From positions 1-12,028 of the forward strand of contig JAIYAA010000102.1 of the NCBI GenBank assembly GCA_027489295.1: a DNA stretch of 12,028 bases. The letters are read 5' to 3'. Of this stretch, positions 11,192 to 12,028 are shown piece by piece. The DNA comes from Sphingomonadales bacterium (lineage in GTDB: Bacteria; Pseudomonadota; Alphaproteobacteria; Sphingomonadales; Sphingomonadaceae). The notes beneath the pieces were generated by a model. The model made no database searches. It saw only the letters and a list, made by a program, of their open reading frames with translations, and was not told the origin of the DNA. The translations under genes and the position numbers were made by a program. Positions within the stretch are counted from its first letter, which is position 1. Each line of letters opens with the position of its first letter.

Positions 11192-11905
11192 TCAGCTCGC
11201 GACGAAGCAGTTCTCGCCGGCCACCTTCAGCTTGCCGCAAATCTCGCGCGCCTGCCCGTTGCTGCCCGCGTTCACCCGCAGGCGGTAGACCGTCTTGCCG
11301 TCCTCGGTCGCGAACGGCACCACCAGCTTGCCGAGCGGGGCGAGATAGGCGAACCGCTTCGACATGCGCGTCCAGGCGGCGTTGGCCACGCCCTCGCTGG
11401 GGAAGGCGCCGAGTTGCACCAGCGCGCCCGATCCCTCGCCGGCCCCGCTCGGCGCGGCGGCCCTGGGCGTCGGGGTCGACCGGATCAGCGTCGGCGCGGG
11501 CAGCGCGATCGTGGCGCTGCTGCTCGCCTTGGGGCCGTTCGCCGGGTTCTTTTGCGGCTTCTGGCCCTCGACCGGCGCCTCGGGCAGCGCGCCGACATTG
11601 ATGCCGGCCTCGCTCGGCCCGCCCTGGCTGGTGCGGAAGACGATGTCGCCCTCGCCGTCGACGCGCATCCCGCCCGGCTGGTCCGGCCGCACCTTGTAGG
11701 GCCCGGCCGGCGCCGCGATCAGCGCCCCGTCGCCGTCGCGCGCGGCCTGGTGGCGCAGCCAGGTATAGAGGCCGCCCGCCACGCCGAGCACGAGCAGCGC
11801 GGCGAAGACATAGACGAACACCCGGCCCTGCCGGGGTTCCTCATAGGCCTCCTCCACGGTCTCCAGCCAGGGGAGCCGTTCGCTGTCGTCATAGCGCGCG
11901 GGCAT
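11192..11905 (-). CDS. SPOR-domain inner-membrane protein
   Basis: The 237-residue protein has a short acidic cytoplasmic N-terminus (1-28), one transmembrane helix (about 29-49, VFVYVFAALLVLGVAGGLY), a long Pro/Ala-rich periplasmic linker (about 55-157) and a C-terminal SPOR domain (about 159-237, from ALVQLGAFPSEGVANAAW to the end). SPOR domains bind glycan strands stripped of stem peptides at the division septum, so a role in septal wall or cell division is likely. C223 and C233 in the last strands could form a disulfide. The start lies four bases after the argS stop, so it is coupled to argS. It is followed by nagZ. The specific family (DedD- or FtsN-like) cannot be settled from sequence alone. 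Confidence 0.9.
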   Translation of the reverse strand: MPARYDDSERLPWLETVEEAYEEPRQGRVFVYVFAALLVLGVAGGLYTWLRHQAARDGDGALIAAPAGPYKVRPDQPGGMRVDGEGDIVFRTSQGGPSEAGINVGALPEAPVEGQKPQKNPANGPKASSSATIALPAPTLIRSTPTPRAAAPSGAGEGSGALVQLGAFPSEGVANAAWTRMSKRFAYLAPLGKLVVPFATEDGKTVYRLRVNAGSNGQAREICGKLKVAGENCFVAS

Positions 11906-11909
11906 CGCC

Positions 11910-12028
11910 TCACATCTCCTCGACCGCCTCCACGCCCATCAGCGCGAGGCCGTTGCGGATGACCTGCTGGATCGAGCGGCCCAGGAACAGCCGCGCGCGG
12001 GTGAGCGCCGGCTGCTCGACCATCAGGA
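11910..12028 (-). CDS. argS: Arginyl-tRNA synthetase, C-terminal end only
   Basis: Only the last 38 residues are in the window, ending LALMGVEAVEEM. The pattern ARLFLGRSIQQVIRNGLALM is the end of the class Ia ArgS anticodon-binding domain (DALR domain), whose final helices contain a conserved QV(I/L)xNGLxLLG stretch. The rest of the gene lies beyond the right edge. It precedes the SPOR-domain gene by four bases and seems to head the minus-strand cluster argS-SPOR-nagZ-scpAB-tatABC. The assignment rests on a short segment but fits both sequence and the known gene order. Confidence 0.85.
   Translation of the reverse strand, partial: LMVEQPALTRARLFLGRSIQQVIRNGLALMGVEAVEEM

Noticed and set aside
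11151..11240. N-terminal extension of NagZ
   Set aside because: It overlaps the SPOR-domain coding region. The family start MKPVIFG at 11150 is complete.

Overview
The window is high-GC and densely packed, and it looks like a chromosomal segment of a sphingomonad (Sphingomonadales, Alphaproteobacteria). This rests on a complete PhyR/NepR/EcfG general stress response (GSR) locus, which is restricted to Alphaproteobacteria, on the minus-strand order argS-SPOR protein-nagZ-scpA-scpB-tatA-tatB-tatC, and on the protein sequences. I see no phage, plasmid, IS, tRNA, rRNA or CRISPR signal. No stretch longer than 300 bases lacks a gene or an RNA element.

Region 1 (1-2617, minus strand) holds, in order of transcription, a 42-aa membrane ORF just after a hairpin, the small SRP RNA (ffs) with its own promoter, dnaX, and ybaB overlapping dnaX by ATGA. 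Last comes a small single-span membrane protein cut by the window edge, which has an EcfG-type promoter of its own.

Region 2 (2621-6883) is the GSR locus. On the minus strand are phyR, a 45-aa membrane protein and the sigma factor gene ecfG, closed by a strong hairpin. Divergently on the plus strand are nepR (anti-sigma factor, GTG start, 55 aa) and a membrane HisKA_2-family sensor protein whose ATP-binding half is degenerate, like a PhyP-type phosphatase. Downstream lies a perfect EcfG promoter (GGAAC-N16-CGTT). Its predicted start falls at the foot of two stem-loops with C-rich loops, making a candidate stress-induced small RNA. An entericidin-type lipoprotein gene follows, with another EcfG-like promoter. 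In the established model, phosphorylated PhyR binds NepR and frees EcfG. The promoters seen here would feed that output to nepR-kinase, the candidate RNA, entericidin and the membrane protein at the left edge.

Region 3 (6896-12028, minus strand) carries housekeeping genes: the 3' end of argS, a SPOR-domain protein, nagZ (peptidoglycan recycling), a roughly 170-bp composite palindromic repeat, scpA/scpB (condensin partners) and tatA/tatB/tatC (twin-arginine export). tatC converges on the entericidin gene across a strong shared hairpin.

The most novel-looking items are the candidate GSR-controlled C-loop RNA (about 6529-6625), the degenerate kinase beside nepR, the structured nepR leader and the multi-hairpin intergenic repeat (9972-10140).
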